64,000 nucleotides of DNA. Source: Episyrphus balteatus (taxonomy: Eukaryota > Arthropoda > Insecta > Diptera > Syrphidae). The notes beneath the pieces are model-generated. The model worked only from the letters and a program-made list of their open reading frames with translations. It was not told the origin of the DNA and made no database searches. Position numbers and translations under genes: made by a program. The first letter of the stretch is position 1, and the number at the start of each line of letters is the position of its first letter. Location of the stretch: the NCBI RefSeq assembly GCF_945859705.1, contig NC_079136.1, positions 77,810,867-77,874,866 on the forward strand, given 5' to 3'. This document shows positions 23,828-34,859 of this stretch, one piece after another.

Positions 23828-24409
23828 TTTACAGTTTTTTCGTATGTTTCCATACTTTGCAGTGACTGCTTTTTGTTCCGTCAATTCCATTATAATCTTT
23901 GAACAACAACAACATCTTGAAGGTGCTACCACCAAGTGTTTTATGGCTAGAGTTACAGTACTGTTTCACGGATGCCAATCCGATCATCAGACTCCTTTTT
24001 ATTCCATTTTGTGTGTGGTGCTTGGTCTAGTAATTTTTTCATTTGATTTGAATGTTGATAAACTAAGAAAAAACCTGCTATTGGGTGAGGCTAATCACGT
24101 GGGTGAGGTAGCGCAGTGCGTAGTGTACTGGCTTCTGAACTCGCTTGGTCTAGGTTCAATACTCAAGTGTGACGGAAGAAGTTTTTCAAATCAAATGAAA
24201 AAATTACTAGACCAAGCACCACACACAAAATGGAATAAAAAGGAGTCTGATGATCGGATTGGCATCCGTGAAACAGTACTGTAACTCTAGCCATAAAACA
24301 CTTGGTGGTAGCACCTTCAAGATGTTGTTGTTGTTCAAAGATTATAATGGAATTGACGGAACAAAAAGCAGTCACTGCAAAGTATGGAAACATACGAAAA
24401 AACTGTAAA
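23828..24409. mobile_element. Foldback element with 225-bp arms and a tRNA-like loop
   Basis: 23828-24052 and 24185-24409 are long inverted copies, 225 bp each, nearly perfect by eye. The 132-bp loop holds tRNA-like polymerase III promoter boxes: an A-box-like TAGCGCAGTGCG at 24109-24120 and a B-box-like GGTTCAATACT at 24153-24163, with normal spacing. The loop therefore looks like a tRNA-derived SINE head, or a tRNA-like sequence captured by a foldback element. The apparent 168-codon frame here is a by-product of the structure. Confidence 0.8.
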
Positions 24410-24528
24410 CTTAATATGATGAAAAATAATCAGGGCCCGCGCCTAACATCTTTCTAATCACTTTCCTACTTTCGTATATGCAAACGAATTGTTGCTATGC
24501 TTAAGACTATGGAGAAAAACATGAAAGA

Positions 24529-24883
24529 GCCGAACAACAACAATCATACTTGAAGGAGCTAGTAAAAATGCTAAGTCTATTCATTTGCATGTTGATAAAC
24601 TAAGAAAAAAACCTGCAATTGGGTGAGGCTAATCACGTGGGTGAGGTAGCGCAGTGCGTAGTGTACTGGCTTCTGAACTCGCTTGGTCTAGGTTCAATAC
24701 TCAAGTGTGACGGAAGAAGTTTTTCAAATCAAATGAAAAAATTACAAGACCAAGCACCACACACAAAATGGAATAAAAACTAGTCTGATGATCGGATTGG
24801 CATCCGTGAAACAGTACTGTAACTCTAGCCATAAAACACTTGGTGGTAGCACCTTCAAGATGTTGTTGTTGTTCAAAGATTAT
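24529..24883. mobile_element. Second, left-deleted copy of the tRNA-like foldback element
   Basis: The loop and right arm of the previous element recur almost unchanged (A box 24647-24658, B box 24691-24701), ending at TTCAAAGATTAT. Only a scrap of the left arm remains (AACAACAACAATC and CTTGAAGGAGCT near 24535-24562). The copy therefore lost most of one arm, or arose by partial duplication of its neighbour. Confidence 0.75.
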
Positions 24884-24913
24884 TTTTTTTTTTATTTGTT
24901 GATTTTATGTACT

Positions 24914-25257
24914 ATCACAACAAAAACATTACTGTTAAAAAAAGAGCCAAGTTCTCCTATGTTGAAATTATGCTGGCACAAAAAGTACTGAGATGTAAAA
25001 GTGTACCAAGTTCTAAAGTTTGGGTTCAAATTCGTATCAATAAAATTTTGATTGTTCTCTTGACAATTTTTCTTAATTATCGATTTTTAAAGTTATTTCA
25101 AAAATTGCCAAGTAAACAATCAAAATTTTATTGATACGAATTTGAACCCAAACTTTAGAACTTGGTACACTTTTACATCTCAGTACTTTTTGTGCCAGCA
25201 TAATTTCAACATAGGAGAACTTGGCTCTTTTTTTAACAGTAATGTTTTTGTTGTGAT
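24914..25257. mobile_element. Foldback element with 154-bp arms
   Basis: 24914-25067 and 25104-25257 are inverted copies of about 154 bp with a 36-bp loop; the arms begin ATCACAACAAAAACATTACT. It starts about 30 bp after the previous element and ends about 60 bp before the satellite, so three repeat types are stacked end to end. A transcript would form a long hairpin. Confidence 0.8.
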
Positions 25258-25308
25258 TTCACTACTTTTTGCAAGGTATGGCTGTAGAATATAAAATCTC
25301 TATATTTG

Positions 25309-26490
25309 ATGAAAATTCAGTGAAAATGGGTGGTTGCCACGCCCCCTGCCTGAAATTCTCAAATTTAAAATTTTTTCCTTTGTATAAACTACCAGCTCTA
25401 CCATTCTACCAAATTTCAAGATTCTACGACAATCAGAAGTGCTCTATAATAATTTATGAAAACTCAGCGGAAATGGGCGGTTGCCACGCCCCCTGGCTGA
25501 AATTCTCAAGTTTTAAATTTTTTCCTTTGTATGAACTACCAGCTCTACTATTCTACCAAATTTCAAGATTCTACGACAATCAGAAGTGCTCTATAATAAT
25601 TTATGAAAATTCAGCGGAAATGGGCGGTTGCCACGCCCCCTGGCTGAAATTCTCAAATTTTAAATTTTTTCCTTTGTATAACCTACCAGTTCTACCATTC
25701 TACCAAATTTCAAGATTCTATGACAATCAGAAGTGCTCTATAATAATTTATGAAAATTCAACGGAAATGGGCGGTTGCCACGCCCCCTGGCTGAAATTCT
25801 CAAGTTTTAAATTTTTTCCTTTGTATAAACTACCAGCTCTACCATTCTACCAAATTTCAAGATTCTACGACAATCAGAAGTGCTCTATAATAATTTATGA
25901 AAACTCAGCGGAAATGGGCGGTTGCCACGCCCCCTGGCTGAAATTCTCAAGTTTTAAATTTTTTCCTTTGTATGAACTACCAGCTCTACTATTCTACCAA
26001 ATTTCAAGATTCTACGACAATCAGAAGTGCTCTATAATAATTTATGAAAATTCAGCGGAAATGGGCGGTTGCCACGCCCCCTGGCTAAAATTCTCAAATT
26101 TTAAATTTTTTCCTTTGTATAACCTACCAGTTCTACCATTCTACCAAATTTCAAGATTCTATGACAATCAGAAGTGCTCTATAATAATTTATGAAAATTC
26201 AACGGAAATGGGCGGTTGCCACGCCCCCTGGCTGAAATTCTCAAGTTTTAAATTTTTTCCTTTGTATAAACTACCAGCTCTACTATTCTACCAAATTTCA
26301 AGATTCTACGATAATCAGAAGTGCTCTATAATATATGATGAAAATTCAGCGGAAATGGGCGGATGCCACGCCCCCTGAATTGAAAATCTCAAATTTTCGA
26401 TTTTTTCCTTTGTATACACCACAAGTCCTATCACCGTGTAAAATTTCAAGTTTCTACGATATCGGGAAGTTCTCCATAATTTTGATGATC
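25309..26490 (+). repeat. 147-bp satellite array with a three-unit higher-order repeat
   Basis: About eight head-to-tail units of 147 bp, each with GGGCGGTTGCCACGCCCCCT and TTTCAAGATTCTACGA. Units 2-4 are nearly repeated as units 5-7, so a 441-bp higher-order period overlies the basic one. The last unit (from about 26355) is diverged. Because 147 is 49 codons and no unit has a stop in one frame, the array is open for 369 codons; each unit translates to a block starting MGGCHAP. This is most likely a by-product of homogenisation, with no promoter or family signal. Confidence 0.85.
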
Positions 26491-26492
26491 TG

Positions 26493-26538
26493 TCAGTGAG
26501 TCAGTGAGTCAGTGAGTCAGTGAGTCAGTGAGTCAGTT
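26493..26538 (+). repeat. (TCAGTGAG)n microsatellite
   Basis: Five exact TCAGTGAG units and a partial sixth directly follow the 147-bp satellite and probably belong to the same mobile or satellite block, whose unique-looking tail runs on to about 26.78 kb. Confidence 0.85.
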
Positions 26539-26539
26539 A

Positions 26540-27990
26540 CGGTTTTCGCGATTTTTGAAGTCCTATATCTCAGAAACTACTCATCGTAGGAAGCTGAAAT
26601 TTTGTGAGGAATTTGGGTTCGGCGAGCTCAACAAATGTAGCGAGTTTGAATATTCTGGCTACTTTGGTGTGGAAGTTAGAGGGGGGTCGAAAATGGCCTG
26701 AGTTGTTTCCTGTAAATAAGGGTGTAGTGCCAAAGTTGCTAGAGAACTTGGCTGGGCACTACCGTGCCCCTTGATTTTACCTGTACTATAAAGCAAAGCT
26801 ATGAATTTACATACATTAAAGTACAAATATAAAAAAAAACTGATAATAATCATCTTTTATTGTTTTTAAGCTTTCTGCAATACATTTTATTTGTTTTCAA
26901 GTTTTCTTCTCTCAGAAGAAATTTTTCTTTTTTTTTTCAAGTTTGCTTATTTTCAAAATAGTTTTTGAAATTATCTTCCTTTAAACAGCTTATTTTTTTT
27001 TTCTTGAGTTGTTGTATTTTTACTGTCGTGTGGAATTTCCTGTGGTCCATTTGGAATTGGTGTTTCAACAGCTCAACTATAGTTTCTATCAAAGTAAATT
27101 ACAGGAGGTTAATTGTTTCTGCATTGCCATTGTGCTCATTTCCCAAATATACGACACCTTAAAATTTTAAAATCACGGTTATAGGTTAGGAAATGTTATT
27201 GATTTACATACTTTAAATACAAACCTCATACAAATCGATTGGAAGATCCAACAATCTTACACCTCTATCTCCCTCAACCGCATGTTCGGTCAAAGGTTTG
27301 ATTACTTTTTTACCATTGACCCCATTTTTTGAGAGGACATCCGTTATCTGCGAGCTTCGCTTCTTATGATATTTTTTTTTGACATTAGGTTTTACTTTTA
27401 CACTGAACTAGAATCGCATTCGATTTATCATTGTAAAGTATTTTCATAGAACCCTGTTTACAAATTAAAATTTCATTCGAAAAAGCAATTCAATTCTTAT
27501 TAATCAAAACTACTTTATTTTATTATGAATACCTGACTATAACATATAAGTGATGGCCACTTTACCTGCATGCCAACAAACACTTTTTTTTCATCCAGAA
27601 CATACAAAATTAATCTATTTAATTTTTATATTAGCGGAAATATCCCAGTTATTATTACTTCCTGCCATTTGCTTTGCAAACGTCAGTAATTATATAAAAG
27701 CTTCGCTTTATCTTCAACGATGATTTTTTTGATGCAACCTAATAACTTCTTTCATATTATTCCTTCCAATCAATAACTGACAAACATGCAAAAAGTGCAT
27801 TCACACATACAACTACTCAATACTCATCTGTCATAATAAATTTTCAATCTTCTTCAATAACGCTCAAAAATTGGTTTCCAACGCTTTCTAGTCATAATAA
27901 TTTATCAATTTACCACCATCGATGACGGAAACATCAGTGCATTTTCTCTAGTGAGCAAAAAATCAATCGTTTTAAAAACACCCAATCATC
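26540..27990. other. AT-rich intergenic DNA with a repeat tail
   Basis: 26.54-26.78 kb reads like the tail of a mobile element (GC-richer, ending near GCACTACCGTGCCCC). The rest is AT-rich with nothing I can name. Confidence 0.4.
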
Positions 27991-28140
27991 ACCATTACCT
28001 GCGGCAACCACTTCTGATGCTGATGCTTGTGAACTCGTAAGTGCAATCAATTTTGTAAAATTGTCTTTGCAACCGGTTTATAAAAGATTTCAACCAGCTT
28101 ACTGAAGAGACCAACCGAATCTTACGACGGACATTTAATA

Positions 28141-28660
28141 TACAAAGTCACTGATCATTGATGGGTGGCAACTGCCTCTAAACTTATTAAAGCATCATTC
28201 TCTCCTTGCTACATCACGCCATCCCGTTTTGCTGTGGAAACAGAGTTCCTTGCTGCAAACTCTCAGCTTAGATGCACGATCGTAGATGGTTTAAATCAAC
28301 CGATACTGGTGAATATAGTGGAACCTGATGCATACCAAACCCCCTGTGTAGACTCATATGAGATCGACCAACGATGAGGTTTTAAAAGTGCACACTTGTA
28401 TCTATTTTTATTATACCCACACGAAACCCACTCACTCTCAACAGCATCTATACAGAGTACAGATAGGCAGAAGTTGATATTAGCCAGGGGGCAACAAAAG
28501 GCTGAGTAATCTTTTCGTGTACCCAAAGAGAAGCTTGTAGCCCGTGCCAATCGCGTGTTCAGGGTACGCTACGAATAGCTCCATCCAGCTTACTGGCGTG
28601 ACCACCGTGCGGTAGCAACGTAGCGATCAATCTCCGCCAATTGACGATCGTTTGTGTATA
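28141..28660 (+). pseudogene. Unrecognised, GC-richer remnant with broken protein-like frames
   Basis: This 0.5-kb island is much less AT-rich than its flanks. One frame (28165-28377) gives a 70-residue protein-like stretch (KLIKASFSPCYITPSRFAVE, later DAYQTPCVDSYEIDQR). After its stop, another frame near 28460-28576 reads DRQKLILARGQQKAE, stop, SFRVPKEKLVARANRVFRVR. The pattern suggests a decayed coding sequence with stops and shifts, perhaps from a mobile element or retrocopy. I do not recognise the family; it could also be regulatory DNA. Confidence 0.3.
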
Positions 28661-28890
28661 TTTTTATGATCACACACTGTTTTCGAATGTGTTGTGTTGT
28701 ATCTTGTTTCATACTTTTTTCATTTTCTTTCTTTCCACTTCTTCTTGTTATTATTATTGAGATTGAGGCCTACCTCACTTCTCTTGAATATACAACACAA
28801 GAAAGTAGAATGTGTACAGTCCTATAAATGGTTCCGACAGCATTCATGCATTATTCAAGGCACACAAAAAGCAACGATTTTCGATCTATG

Positions 28891-28898
28891 TTCCCACG
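28891..28898 (-). promoter_or_regulatory. Isolated Su(H)-like site
   Basis: TTCCCACG, an exact Su(H) match on the minus strand, about 5 kb upstream of m3 in a moderately GC-richer stretch. No partner is visible at SPS spacing, so its meaning is uncertain. Confidence 0.3.
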
Positions 28899-28899
28899 G

Positions 28900-31800
28900 T
28901 TCGGTTTTGGTTTGGTTTATATTGTTGGCTATATGTATTTGTTTCTTTATAGGTCTTATTGTGGTTGGTTTTGCTTTGTTTATAGTTTTGGTCAAACAAA
29001 AGGTTCCTCAGACGATGACTCCTAAACAAGAATTGAAACCTGAGAAGATTACTATTTATTATTGCCTGACTTGTGTTTCTCAGAAGGTAGGTATGTTGTT
29101 ATTTTTATTTATATTCTTATATTATTTTTTTTTAGTTGGAACAGTGCGATTAAAAATAAGAATTATAATTGAGTCACTTTTTTAACTATTAAAACTTATT
29201 AAATTTGTTTACATACAAACAATATGCTCTAGTTAAATCCTTTTCGGGGGTTGCTTTTTTTTCTGCACTTTTTTCGGTGTATGTTTATCTAGTTGGAAAG
29301 ATAACATAGTTTGTCATCAACTATCGAGCAATCATTTTATGGCACATAAAATTTCCACAAGCTATTAATTGAATGTTTTCGAAAGAAAAATATAGAAATG
29401 TCTTTAAACGTGATTTTACTCAAAATACTATTAGAATATTTTTTTTTATCTTTTTATTTATCAATAGTTTAACTGTATATAATATAATTATAGCTTTGAC
29501 TATCCTTAAAACAGTAAAAATGTGCATGCTTGAATGCAAACAATGTAGTTCACTATGGCGTATACGTACTTTTTTCAGATCATAGACGTTTTTATCGGTT
29601 TAATGAATGCTCTGAGTTCTGAGCACTTTGATTTTTTTTAATAAAATCTAAGCCCCCGCCTTAGAACTCAGGAACTCTAAGCTGTGAAGGTCCCTAAACG
29701 GAAAATACTAATCTGCCATTGAACATTGAAACGTAGATCGTAAACAAAGCAAGACCAAAAATCACTTGATCATGCGAAGCGACGTACTTTCTCGGATTGA
29801 GAAATTAATTTGCACCAACATCAAATTTAAATCATTGCACAATCACTGAAGGAAAAACAACTTAAAATTAACGAACACCATTTAGATTTCACTATTTTCC
29901 GGAATGATTTAACATTGAAAACTATAATTTTGATGGACATATGTTTTAAGTGGTTGTTAATCATAAAACATCCTTAAATTAAAGTTGTTTCAACATTGAA
30001 AAAAAAAAGCAACATTTTAAATAAAAGAAGAACTTTTGGCTTATACTTAACGATCAGGCTATATATCACTGTTGAAAATTAGTGTGATAAACTACAATTA
30101 AAAATGAAATTTTGAATTTTGTGTCAACTTCAATTTAAAGATATTTTATTGTAAGTTTTCTCAACATTAAACTTACGTTGATATTTTATTTTACGTTGAG
30201 TTTTTTTCCTCAGTGTTCAAGCTAGAATTCATTATCAAAAATTGAAAGCATTTTTGGTTAGGTGAAAACATTCATTAGCTTTGACACTGCTTTTTCCACA
30301 ATGTTAAAAGAAAATATTGCACTGTGTTCACTATGGTGTATACTTACTTTTTTAAATGCTTTTTCACAATGCTTTTTCACAATTCTTCAAAAGGTATGCA
30401 TTTAATTTATATAATACATAAAGTGTTGTTTTTATGTCATTTGTGTCGTTGAGCTCTAAATTTGATCACGGTTTATACCAGGAAGTGTTACTTTTATGTC
30501 TTGTCTATATATGTAAATATGTGGGTATATAGGTTATGTAAATAAAATAAATAAGTAATAAAAAGTCTTTTTTGATGCAAAAAAAACTTCAAAGGACAAT
30601 TTTAAGTAGAATAAGCTCAGCTACAAATTTGTGAAAGACATTTTTTTGTCAAAAATTTAATCTATGTTTACTGACCTAGTCGTCTACTAGAGTCTATAAT
30701 ACAAAAAATTGAGTGGACGGGTATTTTTTCGAGAGATGTGATGGTCAACAAAACAGTGACATGAATAATTGTTTGGGGAATACATATAATCTTGATAATA
30801 CCTATGACACAGTTTTCAATTTAGTCTTTGCTGCTAAATCTAATGACATCAAAATAAAGTCAATATGACTCTAAGAAAAGTTATTGCCGATTGAAGGCAA
30901 GCGTGCTTGTTGTTTTTACTACAACACTTAAAATTTAACTAAAACACATGCGAAAAAAACTGATGCACTGATGAAATTCGGGAAATAGTTTTAGATGAAG
31001 CTGGGGCAAAGAATCCATAAAGTTTCCAAAAAGTTTTTTCTTTTTTGAGGGGTTGAGTTATAAATGAGAAAGGTTTCATAACAACTGACATACTATGGAA
31101 ACATTCGAAAAATGAAACATAAATTTTGTTTATTTTTTTTTTAAGCTTGGTGAAAAAGTTTCGATGGCTATAAGAACTAAGAACCTAAAAAAAAAAATTA
31201 TCTTGAGGGAAGGGGAAATTATTTTACAGAAAAGATATGAAATTTACAATAAATAACGTTAAAACTGATTTAAAAATGATATTCCGGTAAAAATGTTTAA
31301 TATACGCCAGAAACCTAAAATATAAACAGTCTATAAATATATTTTAGGCGAAAGGGTGTTTTTGGGGAAAAATGGTAGAAATGGTAGAAATGGTACCCTC
31401 ACGAACTCTATATAAAAATGTTTATATTTCACGGAAGTTACAAATAAAAAAAGTTTATATATTTTTTCATGTGAAAAGGTGTTTTTTTTTTTTATTTGCA
31501 GAGAAAATGGGCAAAAACTAAGTTAAAATGATGGTACCGTATTGAAATTCAAAATTATGTTACATTTTAGATTGGAAGCCTAACATGGTTAAGTGTGTGT
31601 TTTTTTTTTTTTTGTAAAAAAAAAAATATGGACTACCCTAATACAATTTGGTAATAACCTAATAACGTTACATTTGGTTTAAAAGCAAGAATAAAGAGGA
31701 TTGAGTAAATTCTGTTGAGCAAATGATTCCGTTGAGAACTTTAGTTTATAGACGTTCTATATGTAATGAGATTAAAAATCAAATGGGGCTTCCAGTGAGA

Positions 31801-32300
31801 GAGTGGTTTTCTTAAGTAAAGAAACAAAAATAACTTCGAATTAAATTTCCGTTCAAAATCGCCATTCTATTAAAAAATTGTTATCCTGTGTAAAATATGA
31901 TTTCATTTTCTAATTTGTCTGCATTCAAATTCTAATTGAAAACCCCAATTAGAATACAAGTGGTATCGTATTCTATCAAAATCGTATTAGAGATGTTTTA
32001 CTATCTGAATAATGATTGCAATTTTCACCAGTTTTATAATGCGCCATTGTCATTAAAAAAAAAAGTGAAAAATTAAATTTAAAACTTCGTTCCAGAACAT
32101 TTGGAAAAACTACACCATTATTGCAATGGAGGTGCAAAATGTATAATTTACTCAACTATAAAAACATGCAAAGTTTTTCGAATGTTACTTTAAAATTAAT
32201 TGTTTCAATTAGTGTCAACTAGAATTAACAAGGTTGTAGGACTAAAAAACTATTTTAAAATTCAAAATTTCGAACAGTTTATTTTGCTTTTTTAGATTTT
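28900..32300. other. AT-rich intergenic DNA, m2 to m3 (last part)
   Basis: No supportable gene. It holds two copies of the CACTATGGYGTATACKTACT motif (29551-29569 and 30329-30347) and the second copy of repeat B. The 29.6-30.3 kb and 31.6-32.3 kb stretches show nothing I can name. Confidence 0.45.
30690..31500 (+). repeat. Unknown interspersed repeat B, copy 2
   Basis: A diverged copy of 23.28-23.82 kb in the same orientation, sharing AAAGTTATTGCCGATTGAAG, GCGTGCTTGTT, a CCATAAAGTTT block and GAAAGGGTGTTTTTG. Both copies contain recurrent GGTGTTTTT phrases. Confidence 0.6.
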
Positions 32301-32339
32301 TTTTTCTCGAATCACATTCAGGTTAGTTTATTTATCTGG

Positions 32340-33780
32340 ATAGCAAATATGTCCAGCAAAAATCACACCAAACACCACACAAATTTATGCGACACATTCT
32401 TGTTATCCAATAAAACAGTTAATTTATTTCATCATCAATTCCAAGAACCCCAACTCAACTCTTTCTCATCAATTGATTTATCTTATTCTATAATTTCAAT
32501 CACTATTCACTGTCACTCAAAACCCCATACCATGATTGTGTGCTTTGTATATCTACTCGTGACACAAACAAAAAAACTTTCTCACCTTACTATTATATTG
32601 TATACATTTATGCCCCACACCTAGTTTATAATAATTCTCACATACTCGTACCAAATACCACACAACACCAAACACCACATCCTCGATCCTGACAATGAGA
32701 GGGTTTCACATTCACATTATATGAACTCAAATCATCATCGCACATAAACGGTCGGTGTGTAGTTGCTGCGCCCAGATCAAAACACAGAAAAAAAAATATC
32801 TATACACTCAACCAGGGTTGTTGTTCCCATCCAAATTAACCTAATCAGCCACACCAAGCAGTAGAATCCAACAACAACAACATTGTACAAACAATTTTGC
32901 ATACCGCAACAGTGGCCCACGCACAGTTCCAACAAGTTGATAACCATTATAAGTGAGGAAAGTTAGGGTGTCTACACATATGTGGCATGCCTCTACCCTA
33001 ACTTGATGTCAAATTACGAGCAGTGTTACGCTACGTGCATGCGAACGAAACAACCACACCAAGTTGTGGTGGCTCTGGCTCATGATGATGATGATATGCC
33101 AATGAAACCATCATCGAAACGTCCCGTCCCTTCTTGCTTCGTCGCCGTTTCATTGTGCGCTACTACAAACTACCATGAAAACAAATCCCCCAAACAAAAC
33201 AAAAAAAAAAAAACATCAAACGTCCCATGGTCCCAGCAGTCTCCCAGTTCGCGTCCCACCCGGGGGCAGGTAGTAGGTCTGTCGTTTTGCTGGTAGCATA
33301 GCGCGGCACTCTGACAGTTAGACCAACACATTGTCACACACAACCTAACGCGCCATTCACCATATTACCGCGTCTTGTATACAAACCTCCATAATAGCGT
33401 ATAACTCGTAATATGCTGTCACATAAATGTGGTATTATGCCCCATGCCCCATGCTCAGGCCATTCATCCAGCCATTCCGGCAGTCATCCATCCATCCATC
33501 GTGTGGGAAACACACGACAAATCTGTTTCCCACGGTCTGAAAAATGTATCTGGGTATCTGACAATGACGACGACCATACAATGCTGCTGCTAGCTAGCCT
33601 TTGGCGCACACAGAGTTTGTCGATAGTGAGCAAGCGGGTGGCAGGGCACCCAAGCTGGTAGCAGTCATATCCATTCAGTGCCATAGTCAAAGTCTCTAAC
33701 TCCCTCTATCTTACATATGAACGATCATCTTACTCTTTCTTTTCCATTCCTTTCAAGCAGTTTTACTCTGGATTTATTTT
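32340..33780. promoter_or_regulatory. Probable m3 upstream regulatory region
   Basis: The base composition changes to C- and A-rich, with fewer homopolymers, in the 1.5 kb before the m3 promoter. The stretch contains the m3 SPS. No gene-like frame with family similarity is present, so I read it as enhancer and promoter DNA. Confidence 0.45.
33502..33534. promoter_or_regulatory. Su(H) paired site (SPS) of m3
   Basis: TGTGGGAA at 33502-33509 and TTCCCACG at 33527-33534, head-to-head with 17 bp between. The interval (ACACACGACAAATCTGT) is almost the same as the spacer of the orphan SPS at 47.83 kb. It lies about 310 bp upstream of the m3 TATA-like box. Confidence 0.85.
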
Positions 33781-33808
33781 ATCGCCACCACTTTTGCGCT
33801 ACTTTCTT

Positions 33809-33846
33809 GATAAAAGGAGGATGACAAACGTGTTTATGGCTCATTC
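33809..33846 (+). promoter_or_regulatory. m3 core promoter: TATA-like box and initiator
   Basis: GATAAAAG at 33809-33816 is followed by TCATTC at 33841-33846, with the likely start A at 33843, 33 nt downstream. The same initiator hexamer at the same distance occurs in m4 and m7. The inferred 5' UTR is about 168 nt. Confidence 0.6.
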
Positions 33847-34010
33847 GAAATTCAGAAGCGGTCGTGTACGTACACAACCATAACGGATATTGTTGGATAC
33901 CTGGCTACCGAACACAGGCAATCGGAATATACCGAATTTGGATACAATACTCGATCTTATTAATTTAACTTTGGATAACCGCACCAATCAGATACTACTT
34001 TATACAAAAA

Positions 34011-34565
34011 ATGGTCATGGAGATGTCAAAGACATATCAATACCGCAAGGTTATGAAGCCACTACTTGAACGAAAACGTCGCGCCCGTATCAACAAATGT
34101 CTGGATGATCTCAAGGATTTAATGGTTGAGTGCCTTACCGAAGAGGGTGAACATGTAACAAGGCTTGAAAAGGCTGATATCTTGGAACTTACAGTTGAAC
34201 ACATGCGTAAACTTAAACAACGCGGTGCGCTGACACTAACAAAATCACAAACCAGCTATCATCAATTGGAATCGTTTCGATCGGGTTATGTGCATGCGGC
34301 AGAACAGATCTCTCAAGTATTAGCCGCAACACCGGGAATGAATTTGGATGTGGGGTCGAAAGTGATGAGATTTTTGGCTGATCAATTGATACAATTGCAG
34401 ACTTTACAACGTGATCCATTTCACTTGCCACTGATAATGACAGAAACGGTGCCAAATATTGGTAGAGATGAAGAAATGGATGTGATGGTTGATGTTATTA
34501 AAGTTGAATCACCATCATCATCATCATCATCATCGGAAGGTGCAGATGTTTGGAGGCCTTGGTGA
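34011..34565 (+). CDS. E(spl)m3-HLH: E(spl) m3, bHLH-Orange-WRPW repressor
   Basis: A 184-residue Hes-type transcriptional repressor acting in the nucleus downstream of Notch. The basic region and helix-loop-helix span about residues 13-69 and include the family's proline (MKPLLERKRRARINKCLDDL). The Orange domain starts at about residue 88 (SFRSGYVHAAEQ), and the protein ends in WRPW (181-184), the Groucho-binding tetrapeptide. The opening MVMEMSKTYQYRKVMKP is as I recall for Drosophila m3, and with its place between m2 and m4 this decides the paralogue. The region between the Orange domain and WRPW is short, acidic, and has a seven-serine run coded by a TCA repeat. The first ATG is chosen; MEMS two codons on would also fit. 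An upstream SPS and TATA-initiator pair, and GY, K and Brd boxes in the 3' UTR, complete a typical gene. It has no intron. Confidence 0.93.
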   Translation: MVMEMSKTYQYRKVMKPLLERKRRARINKCLDDLKDLMVECLTEEGEHVTRLEKADILELTVEHMRKLKQRGALTLTKSQTSYHQLESFRSGYVHAAEQISQVLAATPGMNLDVGSKVMRFLADQLIQLQTLQRDPFHLPLIMTETVPNIGRDEEMDVMVDVIKVESPSSSSSSSEGADVWRPW

Positions 34566-34676
34566 CGGATGGTAGACTCAGATTTAATCCTGTAAAATTA
34601 TAAGAAAAAGACTGGCGCATTTTGTGTGTGAGTTAACTTATTTACAAAAACAGTTTCGAAACACAATGGATTAATT

Positions 34677-34683
34677 GTCTTCC
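34677..34683 (+). promoter_or_regulatory. GY box in m3 3' UTR
   Basis: Exact GTCTTCC, complementary to the miR-7 seed in Drosophila, about 110 nt after the stop codon. Confidence 0.6.
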
Positions 34684-34758
34684 AGTTTTTAATAATGCTT
34701 AAAATGAATCACCAACTTGAATTTTTTTTTTTTTTTGTTTTGTTGTTCTCTAAAACAC

Positions 34759-34764
34759 TGTGAT
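34759..34764 (+). promoter_or_regulatory. K box in m3 3' UTR
   Basis: CTGTGATA contains the K-box hexamer TGTGAT with the preferred flanking bases. Confidence 0.6.
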
Positions 34765-34819
34765 ATATAAAAATGTACAATAGATTTTAAGACAGTAATG
34801 TTAAGCAAAACCGGTTGAA

Positions 34820-34841
34820 AGCTTTAAAATCGAATTAAATA
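34820..34841 (+). promoter_or_regulatory. Brd box and polyadenylation signal of m3
   Basis: AGCTTTA at 34820-34826 is an exact Brd box; an AATAAA follows near 34836. With the GY and K boxes this UTR carries all three classes of microRNA-target motif. Confidence 0.6.
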
Positions 34842-34859
34842 AAAATCAAGATTTATATT

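Noticed and set aside
24109..24163. True tRNA gene
   Set aside because: A- and B-box-like sequences are present, but I could not draw a convincing acceptor stem or anticodon loop, and it occurs inside a repeated foldback element. Read as tRNA-derived repeat.
23778..24393. Long frames on both strands as genes
   Set aside because: They are the arms of a foldback element; the plus and minus translations are copies of each other.
25269..26378. A 369-codon open frame as a repeat-protein gene
   Set aside because: It coincides with a 147-bp satellite whose period is a multiple of three. No promoter, start context or family similarity supports a protein; the open frame follows from homogenised units.
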